From Solibacillus cecembensis (GTDB lineage Bacteria > Bacillota > Bacilli > Bacillales_A > Planococcaceae), in assembly GCF_001439635.1 (NCBI RefSeq), contig NZ_LMBZ01000020.1, forward strand, positions 818 to 64,733: a stretch of DNA of 63,916 nucleotides. Direction: 5' to 3'. Positions 42,289 through 51,529 of this stretch are shown here, piece after piece. A program made the position numbers and the translations under genes. Position 1 is the first letter of the stretch, and every line of letters begins with the position of its first letter. The notes below the pieces were generated by a model. It was not told where the DNA came from and ran no database searches. It saw nothing but the letters and a program-made list of their open reading frames with translations.

Positions 42289-43866
42289 ATGCAACAACTT
42301 GACATTTTACATAAACGAAATCAATTAGTCTATATAACACTAATTTTTTCAGTGCTGTTTCACATTTTTACGCCTTGGCTTGGTTTTTTTAATTTGCCTA
42401 CATCCAATTTAATGGTTTGTATTACTATTTCGATTAGTCTTTCAATCATCTATTTCTTAAAAGTGAATCCAAAAACTTTTCAATATAGCTTAATTTTTGG
42501 TTGGCATTTTTATGTATTATTTTTGACCTATCACAGTGAAAATATTATTACATTGTACTCTTTTTTATATTTTTTAATTATTTTAAGTATTTATCGGTCT
42601 ATATCACTTAATATTTTTTTTTCGCTAATCGTGATTGCAGAATCACTTTTCGTTTTAAATTTCTCCCATTCACCTTTTAAAATTTCAAGTGGAATTGAAG
42701 AGTTTTTATTTATATTTTTTTTGATACTCGTCTGTGGTGTTAGTTTACTACAAACTTATTATGTAAAATATCTATGGAATCGTGTAGAGCAGTCCACTAT
42801 AGATCGCGAATATAATTTGATATCCAAAGAGGCTTACTTAAACATGTTCTTTGAGCATGCAGAGGATGCCATTGTCGTTTTTAATTTGGACGATACAATT
42901 ATTACGGTGAATCCAGCCTTCGAACGTTTATATGGTTGGAATAAGGAGGAGAGTATCGGAAAAATATTGCCGCTTATTCCTCCTGGAAATGCAGAGGTGG
43001 CTGCTGAGCGAACAAAACAGCTTTTAATGGGGCAAAGTCTTCAACTGTTCGAAACGCAGGATATGAAACGAGACGGAACCTTGATTGACGTTCAAATTTC
43101 GATATCGCCTATTTATGACCCAAATGGACAAATGATTGCTATTTCACTTATTTCCCGTGACATCTCGTATATTAAAGAAAACGAACATCTCGTTTTACAA
43201 AACGAAAAGCTCAAAATAGTTGGTGAAATGGCTGCAGGTGTCGCACATGAAATCCGAAACCCGATGACAGTCATATCTGGCTTTGTTCAAATGATGAATG
43301 ATGGGGATTCTTCACCTTATTATGAATATACAAAACTGATTCAAAAAGAAATTGAAGGCATTGATTTAATATTATCCGAATTTCTCGTTCTTTCGCGTCC
43401 GCAAGCCAATCAATTCGTTTCGATTTACTTAGGTGAAACTTTAGATGAGGTTGCTCACCTTTTCCAATTTGAATTTCAGCAAAGGAACATTACCCTAAAA
43501 ATAAATAATGTGTTTGAAAATGCTATGATTCATGGCAATGCCAATCAAATTAAACAAATCTTTATCAATCTCTTTAAAAACTCGATGGAAGCGATTAATG
43601 ATTGTGGCACTATTACGATTGAATTATGTAAAGACATGGACAAAAACAAGGTTTTTATCGGCATAAAGGATACTGGTTGTGGCATTCCACCACATGTTTT
43701 AGAACGAATTTTTGAACCTTTCTACACGACAAAAACAAAAGGTACTGGCTTAGGCATGATGATTATTAATAAAATTATTCAAGATCATCACGGTACAATT
43801 AAAATCACAAGTAAACAAAATGTTGGAACGGACATTTTAATTAGCTTCCCGATTAAACCAAATTAA
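42289..43866 (+). CDS. Membrane PAS sensor histidine kinase, sporulation-kinase-like
   Basis: 525 residues. Residues 1-170 hold about six membrane helices, 185-295 a PAS domain (NMFFEHAEDAIVVFNLDDTI), 305-370 a HisKA domain with the phospho-His in GVAHEIRNPM, and 400-520 an ATPase domain (IFINLFKNSMEAI, DTGCGIP, GTGLGM). No response regulator follows, as with KinA-E that feed Spo0F. GGAGG precedes the ATG. Confidence 0.88.
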   Translation: MQQLDILHKRNQLVYITLIFSVLFHIFTPWLGFFNLPTSNLMVCITISISLSIIYFLKVNPKTFQYSLIFGWHFYVLFLTYHSENIITLYSFLYFLIILSIYRSISLNIFFSLIVIAESLFVLNFSHSPFKISSGIEEFLFIFFLILVCGVSLLQTYYVKYLWNRVEQSTIDREYNLISKEAYLNMFFEHAEDAIVVFNLDDTIITVNPAFERLYGWNKEESIGKILPLIPPGNAEVAAERTKQLLMGQSLQLFETQDMKRDGTLIDVQISISPIYDPNGQMIAISLISRDISYIKENEHLVLQNEKLKIVGEMAAGVAHEIRNPMTVISGFVQMMNDGDSSPYYEYTKLIQKEIEGIDLILSEFLVLSRPQANQFVSIYLGETLDEVAHLFQFEFQQRNITLKINNVFENAMIHGNANQIKQIFINLFKNSMEAINDCGTITIELCKDMDKNKVFIGIKDTGCGIPPHVLERIFEPFYTTKTKGTGLGMMIINKIIQDHHGTIKITSKQNVGTDILISFPIKPN

Positions 43867-43879
43867 TTTTTTCTCCATA

Positions 43880-43925
43880 GACGAAGCCCCCATTTGAATA
43901 GAAAATGGGGGCTTCGTCATTTTAT
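43880..43925. terminator. Bidirectional terminator between convergent genes
   Basis: Perfect 16-bp stem GACGAAGCCCCCATTT (43880-43895) with 43903-43918, T-rich on both outer sides. Confidence 0.85.
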
Positions 43926-45313
43926 TATTTCATAATCGTACGTACAAGCTTCACCTTTTGCTTATACGGTGGGAATAATAAACTATTCGCAAGCTTATTT
44001 GAACGTTGCATAATGGATTTAGGGTGGGTAAAGCTTTCAAAACTTGCTTTCCCGTGATAAGCCTTGCTGCCAGATGGACCCACTCCTCCAAACGGTAAAT
44101 GACTATTTCCAACATGTGTAATCACGTCATTAATACAGCCACCGCCGAATGGAAGCTCTTGTAGGAAATATTGAATCGCTTTTTCATTTTCAGAAAATAA
44201 ATACGCGCTTAATGGCTTTGGCAATTTGCGCACTTCATGAATCGCTTGTGGCAATTGTTTATACGTCATAATCGGTAGCAACGGCCCAAATAATTCATCT
44301 TCCATTGACGGACTATCCCATGTAATATTTTCTAACAGCGTCGGTTCGATAAATAAATCTTCTCGGTCCGTAGTGCCACCAAATGTAACTGCAGTTCGTT
44401 CGCTATCTAGTATATTTTGCAAGCGATCAAATTGGCGTAAATTAATGATACGCCCATAATCCTCGCTGTTTTGAATATTCTCTCCGAAAAATTCACGTAA
44501 CGCCTTTTTCATCAGCTTCACAAATTTTTTCGCAACGGATTCATGCACAAGAATATAATCTGGTGCTACACATGTTTGTCCCGTATTATTAAATTTCCCC
44601 CAAGCAATTCGTTTAACAGCTACTTCTAAATTGGCTGTTTGGTCCACGATAACAGGACTTTTCCCACCTAACTCTAGTGCAACGGGTGTTAAACGTTCCG
44701 CAGCGGCACGGGCAACTACCTTCCCTACAGCCACACTGCCTGTAAAGAAAATATAATCAAACGGCGCATGAATAAGAGCTGTTACTTCATCCTTTTCCCC
44801 TTCTACAACACGAACATAGTTTTCAGCAAATGTTTCTTCAATAATCGTTTTGACAATTGCCGCGGTATGCACAGCTGATTCAGACGGCTTCACAATGGCC
44901 GTATTGCCCCCAATAATCGCACCAATTAGCGGCTCCATTATTAATTGGAATGGATAATTAAATGGACCAATAATTAGTACAACACCATACGGTTCGCGAA
45001 CAATATAGCTCTTCCCTGGTTGAAATTGAATCGGTGTTTTTACTAATTCTGGTTTCATCCAGCTATCAAGATTTTTCAAAAAATAAGAAATGCTATCATA
45101 AACAATGCCAATTTCCGTTGCAAACGCTTCAAACTCACTTTTTCTTAAATCAGCTGCTAAAGCTTCTATTATTTGGTGTTCATGTTTTTTGATTGATTCT
45201 TTTAATAACACTAATTGTTGCTTACGAAATTCTACTTCCTTCGTCGTCCGTGTAAAATAAAATGCACGTTGATCCTCTATCATTTGTTCAACATCTTGCG
45301 CCGTAAATTTCAT
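43925..45313 (-). CDS. Class-3-type aldehyde dehydrogenase (YwdH-like)
   Basis: 462 residues, short ALDH lacking the N-terminal extension of class 1/2 enzymes. Catalytic Cys in NTGQTCVAPDY, Glu in ALELGGKSPV. The C-terminus is hydrophobic and basic (SLLFPPYKQKVKLVRTIMK), as in membrane-associated fatty-aldehyde dehydrogenases. It stands alone and lacks the island promoter element, so probably serves lipid-aldehyde detoxification rather than the island pathway. Confidence 0.88.
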   Translation of the reverse strand: MKFTAQDVEQMIEDQRAFYFTRTTKEVEFRKQQLVLLKESIKKHEHQIIEALAADLRKSEFEAFATEIGIVYDSISYFLKNLDSWMKPELVKTPIQFQPGKSYIVREPYGVVLIIGPFNYPFQLIMEPLIGAIIGGNTAIVKPSESAVHTAAIVKTIIEETFAENYVRVVEGEKDEVTALIHAPFDYIFFTGSVAVGKVVARAAAERLTPVALELGGKSPVIVDQTANLEVAVKRIAWGKFNNTGQTCVAPDYILVHESVAKKFVKLMKKALREFFGENIQNSEDYGRIINLRQFDRLQNILDSERTAVTFGGTTDREDLFIEPTLLENITWDSPSMEDELFGPLLPIMTYKQLPQAIHEVRKLPKPLSAYLFSENEKAIQYFLQELPFGGGCINDVITHVGNSHLPFGGVGPSGSKAYHGKASFESFTHPKSIMQRSNKLANSLLFPPYKQKVKLVRTIMK

Positions 45314-45535
45314 TTTTTTCCACCCTTTCTTTAAAAACTATGCATAATTTATAGCGGTTCACACATATTAACTATAGTAATAACTACAACAATGTACAAT
45401 TGATTTCCTGCATGAAAGGTGGGATAAGTTAATAAAACGAGCAAACAAGCAGTCAAATGTTATCAATTGAAATGAACATGGATATTTTTTTCTATTAAAC
45501 ACAGCGCATAATAATCGTACAAGGGGGCTATATTA

Positions 45536-45688
45536 ATGGTTGTAACAGAAACTTGGTGGGAAGAGATTTTTTCTGGACCCTTATCAATCGGACTTAACGT
45601 TCAAAATGTAATAAAATTAGAGGACGAATCATTTTTATACTTTAACGAGTGTGCGGCAACTATTCATAATGATGAACAAAATACTTAA
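45536..45688 (+). CDS. 50-residue hypothetical protein
   Basis: Reads MVVTETWWEEIFSG and ends CAATIHNDEQNT. AAGGGGGC is seven bases before the ATG, and a terminator follows 45 bases after the stop, forming a complete small transcription unit. Acidic, soluble, no family recognised. The rest of the 45314-45535 gap shows nothing but AT-rich promoter-like sequence. Confidence 0.6.
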   Translation: MVVTETWWEEIFSGPLSIGLNVQNVIKLEDESFLYFNECAATIHNDEQNT

Positions 45689-45731
45689 TTCGATTACTTA
45701 TAGGAGTGGATACTTCTGCTAATTAGAAGTT

Positions 45732-45772
45732 AAAGGACTGTCACATTTGGCGGTCCTTTTTTTGTTTTTTTA
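45732..45772 (+). terminator. Terminator of the 50-residue gene
   Basis: AAAGGACTG with CGGTCCTTT around a short loop, followed by more than five T. Confidence 0.8.
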
Positions 45773-45831
45773 TGGCATAATGACGGATGTCACAGTTTTT
45801 CATTAGCGCTTTAAAGGTGGTCTTTCTTATT

Positions 45832-46338
45832 ATGAATAAATTTTTTAAAGTAATGCTTATTTTTTTGACGTTTTTTATTAGTATTTTATTAGTTCAATTC
45901 ACGATGAATTATATCAATTCAGAAAAAAACGATAAAGTAGGAGAAGTAAAAGTTCAATTATCCCCCGAGGAATTACAAACTCAAACGACCATTGCGATTA
46001 CAGACATTATATTAAATCAATTATTGGAAAATGTGATTTTGAATATTGACTTCAAACCGCATAAAGACCAACAAGATGTAAGTTTATATTTACAAGGACG
46101 TGAGTTTGTTTCAGAGGATACTTTACTAAAGGATAGCTACAATATTTTAAAAGATGTTAGCAAAAACGAAACTATCCGCAACTTTACTTTAAAATGGTAT
46201 ATGCTCGTCAAAAATAAAAATACTGAAATTTTAACTCTTTCCTTTTCGCAAGATACAATTGCCCAAGTGGATAGCCTTTCTTACAAGCAATTAAAGAAAT
46301 TGGCTACCCATTATGAAAAACATGAAGCTTTAAATTAA
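45832..46338 (+). CDS. Hypothetical membrane-anchored extracellular protein
   Basis: 168 residues. One N-terminal membrane anchor (VMLIFLTFFISILLVQF) and a ~140-residue outside domain rich in helices; no Cys, so not a lipoprotein. I prefer the ATG at 45832, because AAAGGTGG lies about 11 bases upstream and it gives a normal anchor. Family not recognised. Confidence 0.7.
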   Translation: MNKFFKVMLIFLTFFISILLVQFTMNYINSEKNDKVGEVKVQLSPEELQTQTTIAITDIILNQLLENVILNIDFKPHKDQQDVSLYLQGREFVSEDTLLKDSYNILKDVSKNETIRNFTLKWYMLVKNKNTEILTLSFSQDTIAQVDSLSYKQLKKLATHYEKHEALN

Positions 46339-46344
46339 CAAGAG

Positions 46345-46385
46345 CCGCGCTTTTAGCATTTTTGCTAGAAAGGCGGCACTTGTTT
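46345..46385 (+). terminator. Terminator after the membrane-anchored protein gene
   Basis: GCCGCGCTTTTAGC pairs imperfectly with GCTAGAAAGGCGGC, followed by CTTGTTTATT. Confidence 0.6.
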
Positions 46386-46425
46386 ATTACATCCTTTCGA
46401 TTCCCTGGATGTTTCCCCCTCTAAT

Positions 46426-46950
46426 CTACGCTGGATTTAATTCCAGTTCAACGGTAATTTTAATATCTTTCCCAACGAGTACGCCACCCGTTTCCAATGC
46501 GGCATTCCAAGTTAGTCCAAATTCTTCACGGTTAATTTTCGCTTCCCCTTCAAAACCATAAACTTCAACACCCCAAGGATTCGTCCCTTTTCCGTTATAT
46601 TCTACGTCAAATGTAACTTGCTTTGTTACATCCTTAATCGTTAAATCCCCGGTCACCTGATAACCGTCACCAGATTTTTGGATTGTCGTCGATATAAATG
46701 TGCTTTTAGGATAAGTTTCAACATCAAAAAAGTCCGCTGCTTTTAAGTGGTTATCACGATCTTCACTTTTTGTTGTAATCGATGCTGTATCAATATAAAA
46801 CGTAATAGTTGCAGTCGTTAAATCCGATAAATCATCTGCTTCCACGTCCGCTGAAAATGAATCAAAGGTCCCTTTCACTTTTGATACCATCATATGCTTT
46901 ACTTGAAATCCAATGTTCGTGTGTGACGCATCCACTGTCCATTTTGCCAT
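46426..46950 (-). CDS. YceI-family lipocalin-like protein
   Basis: 174 residues, no signal peptide. Typical opening WTVDASHTNIGFQVKHMMVS and KVKGTFDSFSADVEAD; ends GVLVGKDIKITVELEL. The fold binds isoprenoid or fatty-acyl chains, probably for storage or transport. GGAGG precedes the start. Monocistronic. Confidence 0.9.
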   Translation of the reverse strand: MAKWTVDASHTNIGFQVKHMMVSKVKGTFDSFSADVEADDLSDLTTATITFYIDTASITTKSEDRDNHLKAADFFDVETYPKSTFISTTIQKSGDGYQVTGDLTIKDVTKQVTFDVEYNGKGTNPWGVEVYGFEGEAKINREEFGLTWNAALETGGVLVGKDIKITVELELNPA

Positions 46951-47068
46951 TTAAATTTTCCTCCTAAAGCCGAATTTTTAGATTGTAAGTTTTTCTAAGC
47001 AGTCTTCATTTATATGTATACCCCCATTCCATTTATGCAAACTATTTATATCCAATAAATTGCTAAAG

Positions 47069-47112
47069 AAAAAAACCATCTTTTCACCCAATGGGAAAAA
47101 AAGATGGTTTAA
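47069..47112 (-). terminator. Terminator of the heme-uptake locus
   Basis: AAACCATCTTTT with AAAAGATGGTTT and a T-run on the minus strand, about 40 bases after the last gene's stop. Confidence 0.8.
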
Positions 47113-47151
47113 AGTTATTCATTTGCAAGAACGGAAATTAGCGTTGATTCA

Positions 47152-47988
47152 TTATTGAATCGTATTGTTTATGTCATTTAAAGCATTTTGTACATGTTGA
47201 ACCGCTGCTATCAGCTCTTCTTTTTGCTTCGCTGTGAAGAAACTATAATTAACGTAATCTTCTTTGCCCACTTCATAATATTCCAGAACTTCAATTAACT
47301 GCGCAATGGCTTCCGTTGCTGATGTCACCGTTTCGGTAGTTGCTCTTGCTGTGAAGATTTTTACAATTTCTTCAACTACTTCTGTTTGAGCCTTCACCGC
47401 GTATACTTCAGCATTTGCTAAGCTTGTTGCTGTTAGACGATTTTTCAACATATCTTCTAACATTGCACTAGCAGATGTCAGTACATTATTTTTACTCACA
47501 TCAATAGTTGCTAGTTGTTTTTCTAACGCTTGAACATCACTTACAAGCTGCATAGCGACTTCTTCATAGCCCTTTGTTGTCTTCTCTTGGAATAAACCAA
47601 ATGCTATACGTTGGAATCCTGTTGCTTCTGCTTCTTGCCCAGCTACGATCGAACCATTAATCGCTTGATTCAGTTCCTCGAAATCACCTGCAAGCGGTAA
47701 AAGTCGTTCATAATACATCGTTACAAGCGGATATAATTTTTGCGCTTCTGCTAATTTCCCTTCTTGCATAAGTGTCGCCAATAATTGCGTATCCGCTACA
47801 AAATCGGCCATTTGTGTAGCACTATATTCACGGAAGAGGGCTGCTTCACTTGCCACATTAACTTCTGGTACTATTTCTACTACTTCTTGTTCTGGTTGTT
47901 CTTTTTCAGTTTGCTGTTCTTTGTCTCCACAAGCTGCTAAAACAGCAACAGACATGAAAACAACAGCTAATTTCTTCGTGTAGTTCAT
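47152..47988 (-). CDS. Imelysin/EfeM-like lipoprotein of the heme-uptake locus
   Basis: 278-residue lipoprotein; lipobox VAVLAACG near residue 20, then an acidic linker. The all-helical domain resembles EfeO/EfeM (imelysin superfamily), including GFQRIAFGLFQEKTTKGYEE, but the metal-binding H-x-x-E of the family reads Q-x-x-A here. The classical iron site is therefore lost. Given the NEAT, sortase B and ABC genes upstream it may bind heme or act as a structural partner. Start at the ATG 47988 with GAGGTG six bases ahead. Confidence 0.7.
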   Translation of the reverse strand: MNYTKKLAVVFMSVAVLAACGDKEQQTEKEQPEQEVVEIVPEVNVASEAALFREYSATQMADFVADTQLLATLMQEGKLAEAQKLYPLVTMYYERLLPLAGDFEELNQAINGSIVAGQEAEATGFQRIAFGLFQEKTTKGYEEVAMQLVSDVQALEKQLATIDVSKNNVLTSASAMLEDMLKNRLTATSLANAEVYAVKAQTEVVEEIVKIFTARATTETVTSATEAIAQLIEVLEYYEVGKEDYVNYSFFTAKQKEELIAAVQHVQNALNDINNTIQ

Positions 47989-48008
47989 ATTTTTCACCTC
48001 ATATAAGT

Positions 48009-48683
48009 TCAGTCCATAATTTTCGCATGGACAACAAAGCGTTCTTTATCGTTCGGGGATGTCGTACAAGTCGAAAATGTAATAATTTTATCACTTACTG
48101 ACACATTGACTGGCATCGTAATTTCCGAACGTTGCTGGATTTCATTTAAAAACTGTTCAAATGTTGCATCTGAAAATTGTGTTTCAATATAATAAAAATC
48201 GGTTGTCGTTTCATAGGCAGCAAATACTTGCAGTTCATATTTTTCGGACGCTGTTTCATAAACAAATACTGGATGCTCATTGGCATATTGCTGCTGTGCA
48301 AATTTAGAAAGCTCCCCAAACATCGTCTCGTTACGCAGTACATGCCCATAAAAAATCGTGTGCCGATCTTTCATTGGCTCATTGCGAAAATCAGCAAAAA
48401 TACTGCCCCCCCGACTTTTTTCATTCAAATAATTATGCGTTAAATAAAAATCATTATTATCCGTCTGCAAAACCGGGTTATCCAGTCGACTATCAGCCAA
48501 TGATAGCCAGCCGATAATATTCGGATTTTGTTTTTGAAGTGTTGTAAGCGCACTCTCTTCCACCACTTGCTGCGCATCCTTTAGCTCTTTTTCTACATCT
48601 TTATAAGAAAATATATATTGTATTAGTTGCACCGTACAAAGAAGCATGACCGCAACACTGATGATTCTTAGCCATTTACGCAT
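48009..48683 (-). CDS. srtB: Class B sortase
   Basis: 224 residues with an N-terminal membrane anchor. Catalytic triad H114 (YGHV), C206 (TFSTCT) and R215 (DKERFVVHA). It should cleave the NPETS-type sorting signal of the NEAT protein at 53394 and attach it to the wall. Starts one base after the ATPase gene's stop. Confidence 0.92.
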   Translation of the reverse strand: MRKWLRIISVAVMLLCTVQLIQYIFSYKDVEKELKDAQQVVEESALTTLQKQNPNIIGWLSLADSRLDNPVLQTDNNDFYLTHNYLNEKSRGGSIFADFRNEPMKDRHTIFYGHVLRNETMFGELSKFAQQQYANEHPVFVYETASEKYELQVFAAYETTTDFYYIETQFSDATFEQFLNEIQQRSEITMPVNVSVSDKIITFSTCTTSPNDKERFVVHAKIMD

Positions 48684-48684
48684 G

Positions 48685-49467
48685 CTAAATACTTAACGGC
48701 ATCATATAGAGCCCCAGTTCCTCATCTTCATGGAACACTGAATTGACACCGTACACTTTTTTGATTACTTCCTTTGTAATGACCTCACGCGGCGCACCTT
48801 CTGTAATGATTTGGCCCGCCTTCATTAAAATAATATGGTCACTGTAACGAATTGCTTGATTAATATCATGGAGCACCATCACAATCGTCAATCCATGTTC
48901 TTCATTTAATTGCTTCACAAGTTCTAATAATTCCAGCTGATAATAAATGTCCAAATACGTTGTCGGCTCATCCAAGCACAGCATTTCTGATTTTTGAGCA
49001 AGTGCCATCGCGATCCATACTCGCTGTCGTTCTCCACCAGAAAGTGCTGCTAAATCATTGTGACGCTTATCGAGTAAATTTGTACAGGCTAAAGCCCAAG
49101 AAACAGCATCTTCATCTTCTGACGTGTTTTTCTTAAATAAGGAAGTATGCGGCATTCGTCCATACATGACCAATTGTTCAACTGTTAAATCACTTGGAAT
49201 ATCATTTTGCTGATAAACAATCGCAAACTTCTTCGCAAAGTCTTTTGCTTTATATTCGATTAAATCACGATTTTCAAGGCGTGCCTGTCCCTCGATTGGT
49301 CGATTATTGCGTGACATCACGCTTAATAATGTCGATTTACCACAGCCATTCGGTCCGATAATTGTCGTAATTTTGCCTTTTGGAATAACGGTTGATACCC
49401 CATTTAAATGACGTGTTGTTCCGTCATGCGAAACAATTACTTCTTTGATTTCCATCGTAACTGTCAC
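48685..49467 (-). CDS. Heme/siderophore ABC transporter ATP-binding protein
   Basis: 260 residues. Walker A GPNGCGKST, signature LSGGERQRVWIAMAL, Walker B LCLDEPTTYLD, FhuC/HmuV family. The GTG start overlaps the permease stop by four bases; the ATG four codons later is also possible. Pairs with the permease and lipoprotein upstream. Confidence 0.92.
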   Translation of the reverse strand: MTVTMEIKEVIVSHDGTTRHLNGVSTVIPKGKITTIIGPNGCGKSTLLSVMSRNNRPIEGQARLENRDLIEYKAKDFAKKFAIVYQQNDIPSDLTVEQLVMYGRMPHTSLFKKNTSEDEDAVSWALACTNLLDKRHNDLAALSGGERQRVWIAMALAQKSEMLCLDEPTTYLDIYYQLELLELVKQLNEEHGLTIVMVLHDINQAIRYSDHIILMKAGQIITEGAPREVITKEVIKKVYGVNSVFHEDEELGLYMMPLSI

Positions 49468-50417
49468 TCTTTTCTAAGTAAAAATATTAAAAATGGTCCA
49501 CCGATAATGGCCATAATTGTCGATGCAGGAATTTCCATCGGCGCAAATAATGTACGGCCAAGCGTATCCGCCAATAAAATAATAAATGCCCCTAATAACG
49601 CGGTAAATGGAATAAGTACTTTATGATCATAACCTACTAAACGGCGCGCAATATGTGGTACTAAAATTCCGACAAAGGCAATGACACCCGCTACAACAAC
49701 TGACGAAGCTGCAAGTAAAACGGCTACGGCTGCAATAAGTAATCGTGCTCCCGTTACATTAAATCCGATACTTTTCGCTGTTTTGTCCGATAATACTAGC
49801 ACGTTACACCAGCCATAGAACATAAATGCAAGCACTAAGCCAATCGTACCGTAAGTCGCCATTAGCGAAACATCATCCCATGTTTTTAACGTTAAATTTG
49901 ACGTAATCGCCCCTGAAGTAGATGCACCAAAGCTAATCATCGCCTCTGTTAACCCTGAAAACATCGCATTAATCGCAATTCCGACCAAAATTAATTTGAG
50001 TGGATTTAAACCTGATTTCCATGATAAGAAAAACACTAAAAAACACGCGAACGCCCCACCGACAAATGCCGCAATAGGTGAAAAGAAAAACATTGTCGGC
50101 ACAAATGATACGATAAATAACTTCGTAAACGCAGCACCAGCAGAAATTCCGATAAAGCCAGCATCCGCCAACGGGTTACGCATAATAGCTTGCAATAAAA
50201 CACCCGCTACGGATAGCGCGGCACCGGCAAATAGTGCAATAATAATTCTTGGAAAGCGCAAATCTTTAATGGCCTCCATCTTATCATTATTCGCATCAAA
50301 TAGGTTCACTATAAATTCACCAAAGCCCATTTGAATACTACCTGTTGTAGCGGCATAAACAATCGTCAGAAACAATAATAGTAAAACTACTAGAAAGCTA
50401 CTAATTTTTTTCGTCAC
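49464..50417 (-). CDS. FecCD-family heme/siderophore permease
   Basis: About 317 residues, nine to ten membrane helices; GAALSVAGVLLQAIMRNPLA and FVGILVPHIARRLVG are family signatures, the latter being the ATPase-docking loop. GTG start at 50417 with AAAGGG eight bases upstream. Homodimerises as the membrane channel of the heme importer. Confidence 0.92.
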   Translation of the reverse strand: MTKKISSFLVVLLLLFLTIVYAATTGSIQMGFGEFIVNLFDANNDKMEAIKDLRFPRIIIALFAGAALSVAGVLLQAIMRNPLADAGFIGISAGAAFTKLFIVSFVPTMFFFSPIAAFVGGAFACFLVFFLSWKSGLNPLKLILVGIAINAMFSGLTEAMISFGASTSGAITSNLTLKTWDDVSLMATYGTIGLVLAFMFYGWCNVLVLSDKTAKSIGFNVTGARLLIAAVAVLLAASSVVVAGVIAFVGILVPHIARRLVGYDHKVLIPFTALLGAFIILLADTLGRTLFAPMEIPASTIMAIIGGPFLIFLLRKE

Positions 50418-50489
50418 AGCAAACACCCTTTATCTCTAAATAGCCGACCAACAAAACCTTCATTTAGATTTTGCCGACCGTTTTACACA

Positions 50490-51389
50490 TTATTTATAAA
50501 AAATAGTTACAAGCTCATTCAGTGCTTCTGGTACATTTAATGCGGCAGTTGTGCCAAATAGCTCCTCTTCTAAATCATACACTTCATCATTTTTTACCGC
50601 GGCAAAGTGCTTCCATACATCATTCGTTTTAAATTCATCATCAAACATTTTAATGACTTCATCCGGCATCCCGTGCGCTAATCGTAAAATGATATCCGGA
50701 TTAGATTCGTATAAATATTCTGTGTTGGATGGCAAGTATTCCGCATCTTGTCCAGCCATTACATTTTCACCACCGGCTAAACGAACTAAATCACCTGCGT
50801 ACGATTTTTCAGTTGCCACTAAATAGCTTCCTGGTACACCTAGTAAAATAAGTACTTTAGGTTTTTCCTTATCACTGGAAATAAGCTCTACAGCATCAAT
50901 TTCCCCCTGCAGCTCTGAAATTAATGTTTCAGCCTCTGCCGTTCGATTATAGCGTGCACCAATTTCTTTGATTTCAGAAAGCATCGTTTCAATACCCGTT
51001 AAATCCACGAAATCCACTGGAATTTTTAACTGTTCAAACTTATCTTTCAAATCGTATTCCAACGTCGACACCGATAATACTTCTGTCGGATTCAATGATT
51101 TAATAATTTCTGCATCAGGATCCATTGCGTTTCCAATCGTTGGTAACCCTTCGAAACGTGCTGGTAAATGCTTTACAGTTTCTGGCACTGCTACCGCATC
51201 TAAATTGAGTTTATCCATAACTTCTGCCAAAACAACCGTACCTGCAATAATACGATGCTCTTCTTCAACAGTAGTAGATTGCTCTACCTCGGTATCAGGT
51301 GCATTTTGCTTTACTGCCTCTTCTTCATCATTTCCACAGCCAGCTAAAAGTGCTACTCCTAATGCTAGACTTGCAAGCCATTTTTTCAT
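50490..51389 (-). CDS. isdE: Heme-binding lipoprotein, IsdE-like
   Basis: 299-residue substrate-binding lipoprotein; lipobox ALLAGCG, then an acidic spacer and two lobes of the class III binding-protein fold (HRIIAGTVVLAEVMDKL, ALNVPEALNELVTIF). It would take heme from the wall NEAT proteins to the permease. GGAGG precedes the start. The Met/His ligand pair of IsdE is not certain from sequence alone. Confidence 0.85.
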   Translation of the reverse strand: MKKWLASLALGVALLAGCGNDEEEAVKQNAPDTEVEQSTTVEEEHRIIAGTVVLAEVMDKLNLDAVAVPETVKHLPARFEGLPTIGNAMDPDAEIIKSLNPTEVLSVSTLEYDLKDKFEQLKIPVDFVDLTGIETMLSEIKEIGARYNRTAEAETLISELQGEIDAVELISSDKEKPKVLILLGVPGSYLVATEKSYAGDLVRLAGGENVMAGQDAEYLPSNTEYLYESNPDIILRLAHGMPDEVIKMFDDEFKTNDVWKHFAAVKNDEVYDLEEELFGTTAALNVPEALNELVTIFYK

Positions 51390-51417
51390 GTTATGTATCC
51401 TCCTATATTGATTAAAC

Positions 51418-51460
51418 TGAAGTAAATTTTCATCTGAAAAGTTGATGGGAATTTACTTCA
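51418..51460. repeat. 11-bp inverted repeat upstream of the lipoprotein gene
   Basis: TGAAGTAAATT (51418-51428) with AATTTACTTCA (51450-51460), around a 21-base loop. Located in the leader of the lipoprotein gene; may be an operator or RNA hairpin. Confidence 0.5.
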
Positions 51461-51477
51461 ATTTAATGCACAATACT

Positions 51478-51521
51478 TCAAAAAGGCAGTAACCTCCGCA
51501 ACTAAGCGGAGGTACACTGCA
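51478..51521 (-). terminator. Terminator after the SLH-NEAT gene
   Basis: GCAGTaACCTCCGC (51486-51499) with the partner arm 51506-51520, then five T on the minus strand. It should lower expression of the transporter genes relative to the surface NEAT proteins. Confidence 0.8.
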
Positions 51522-51529
51522 CATTCATT

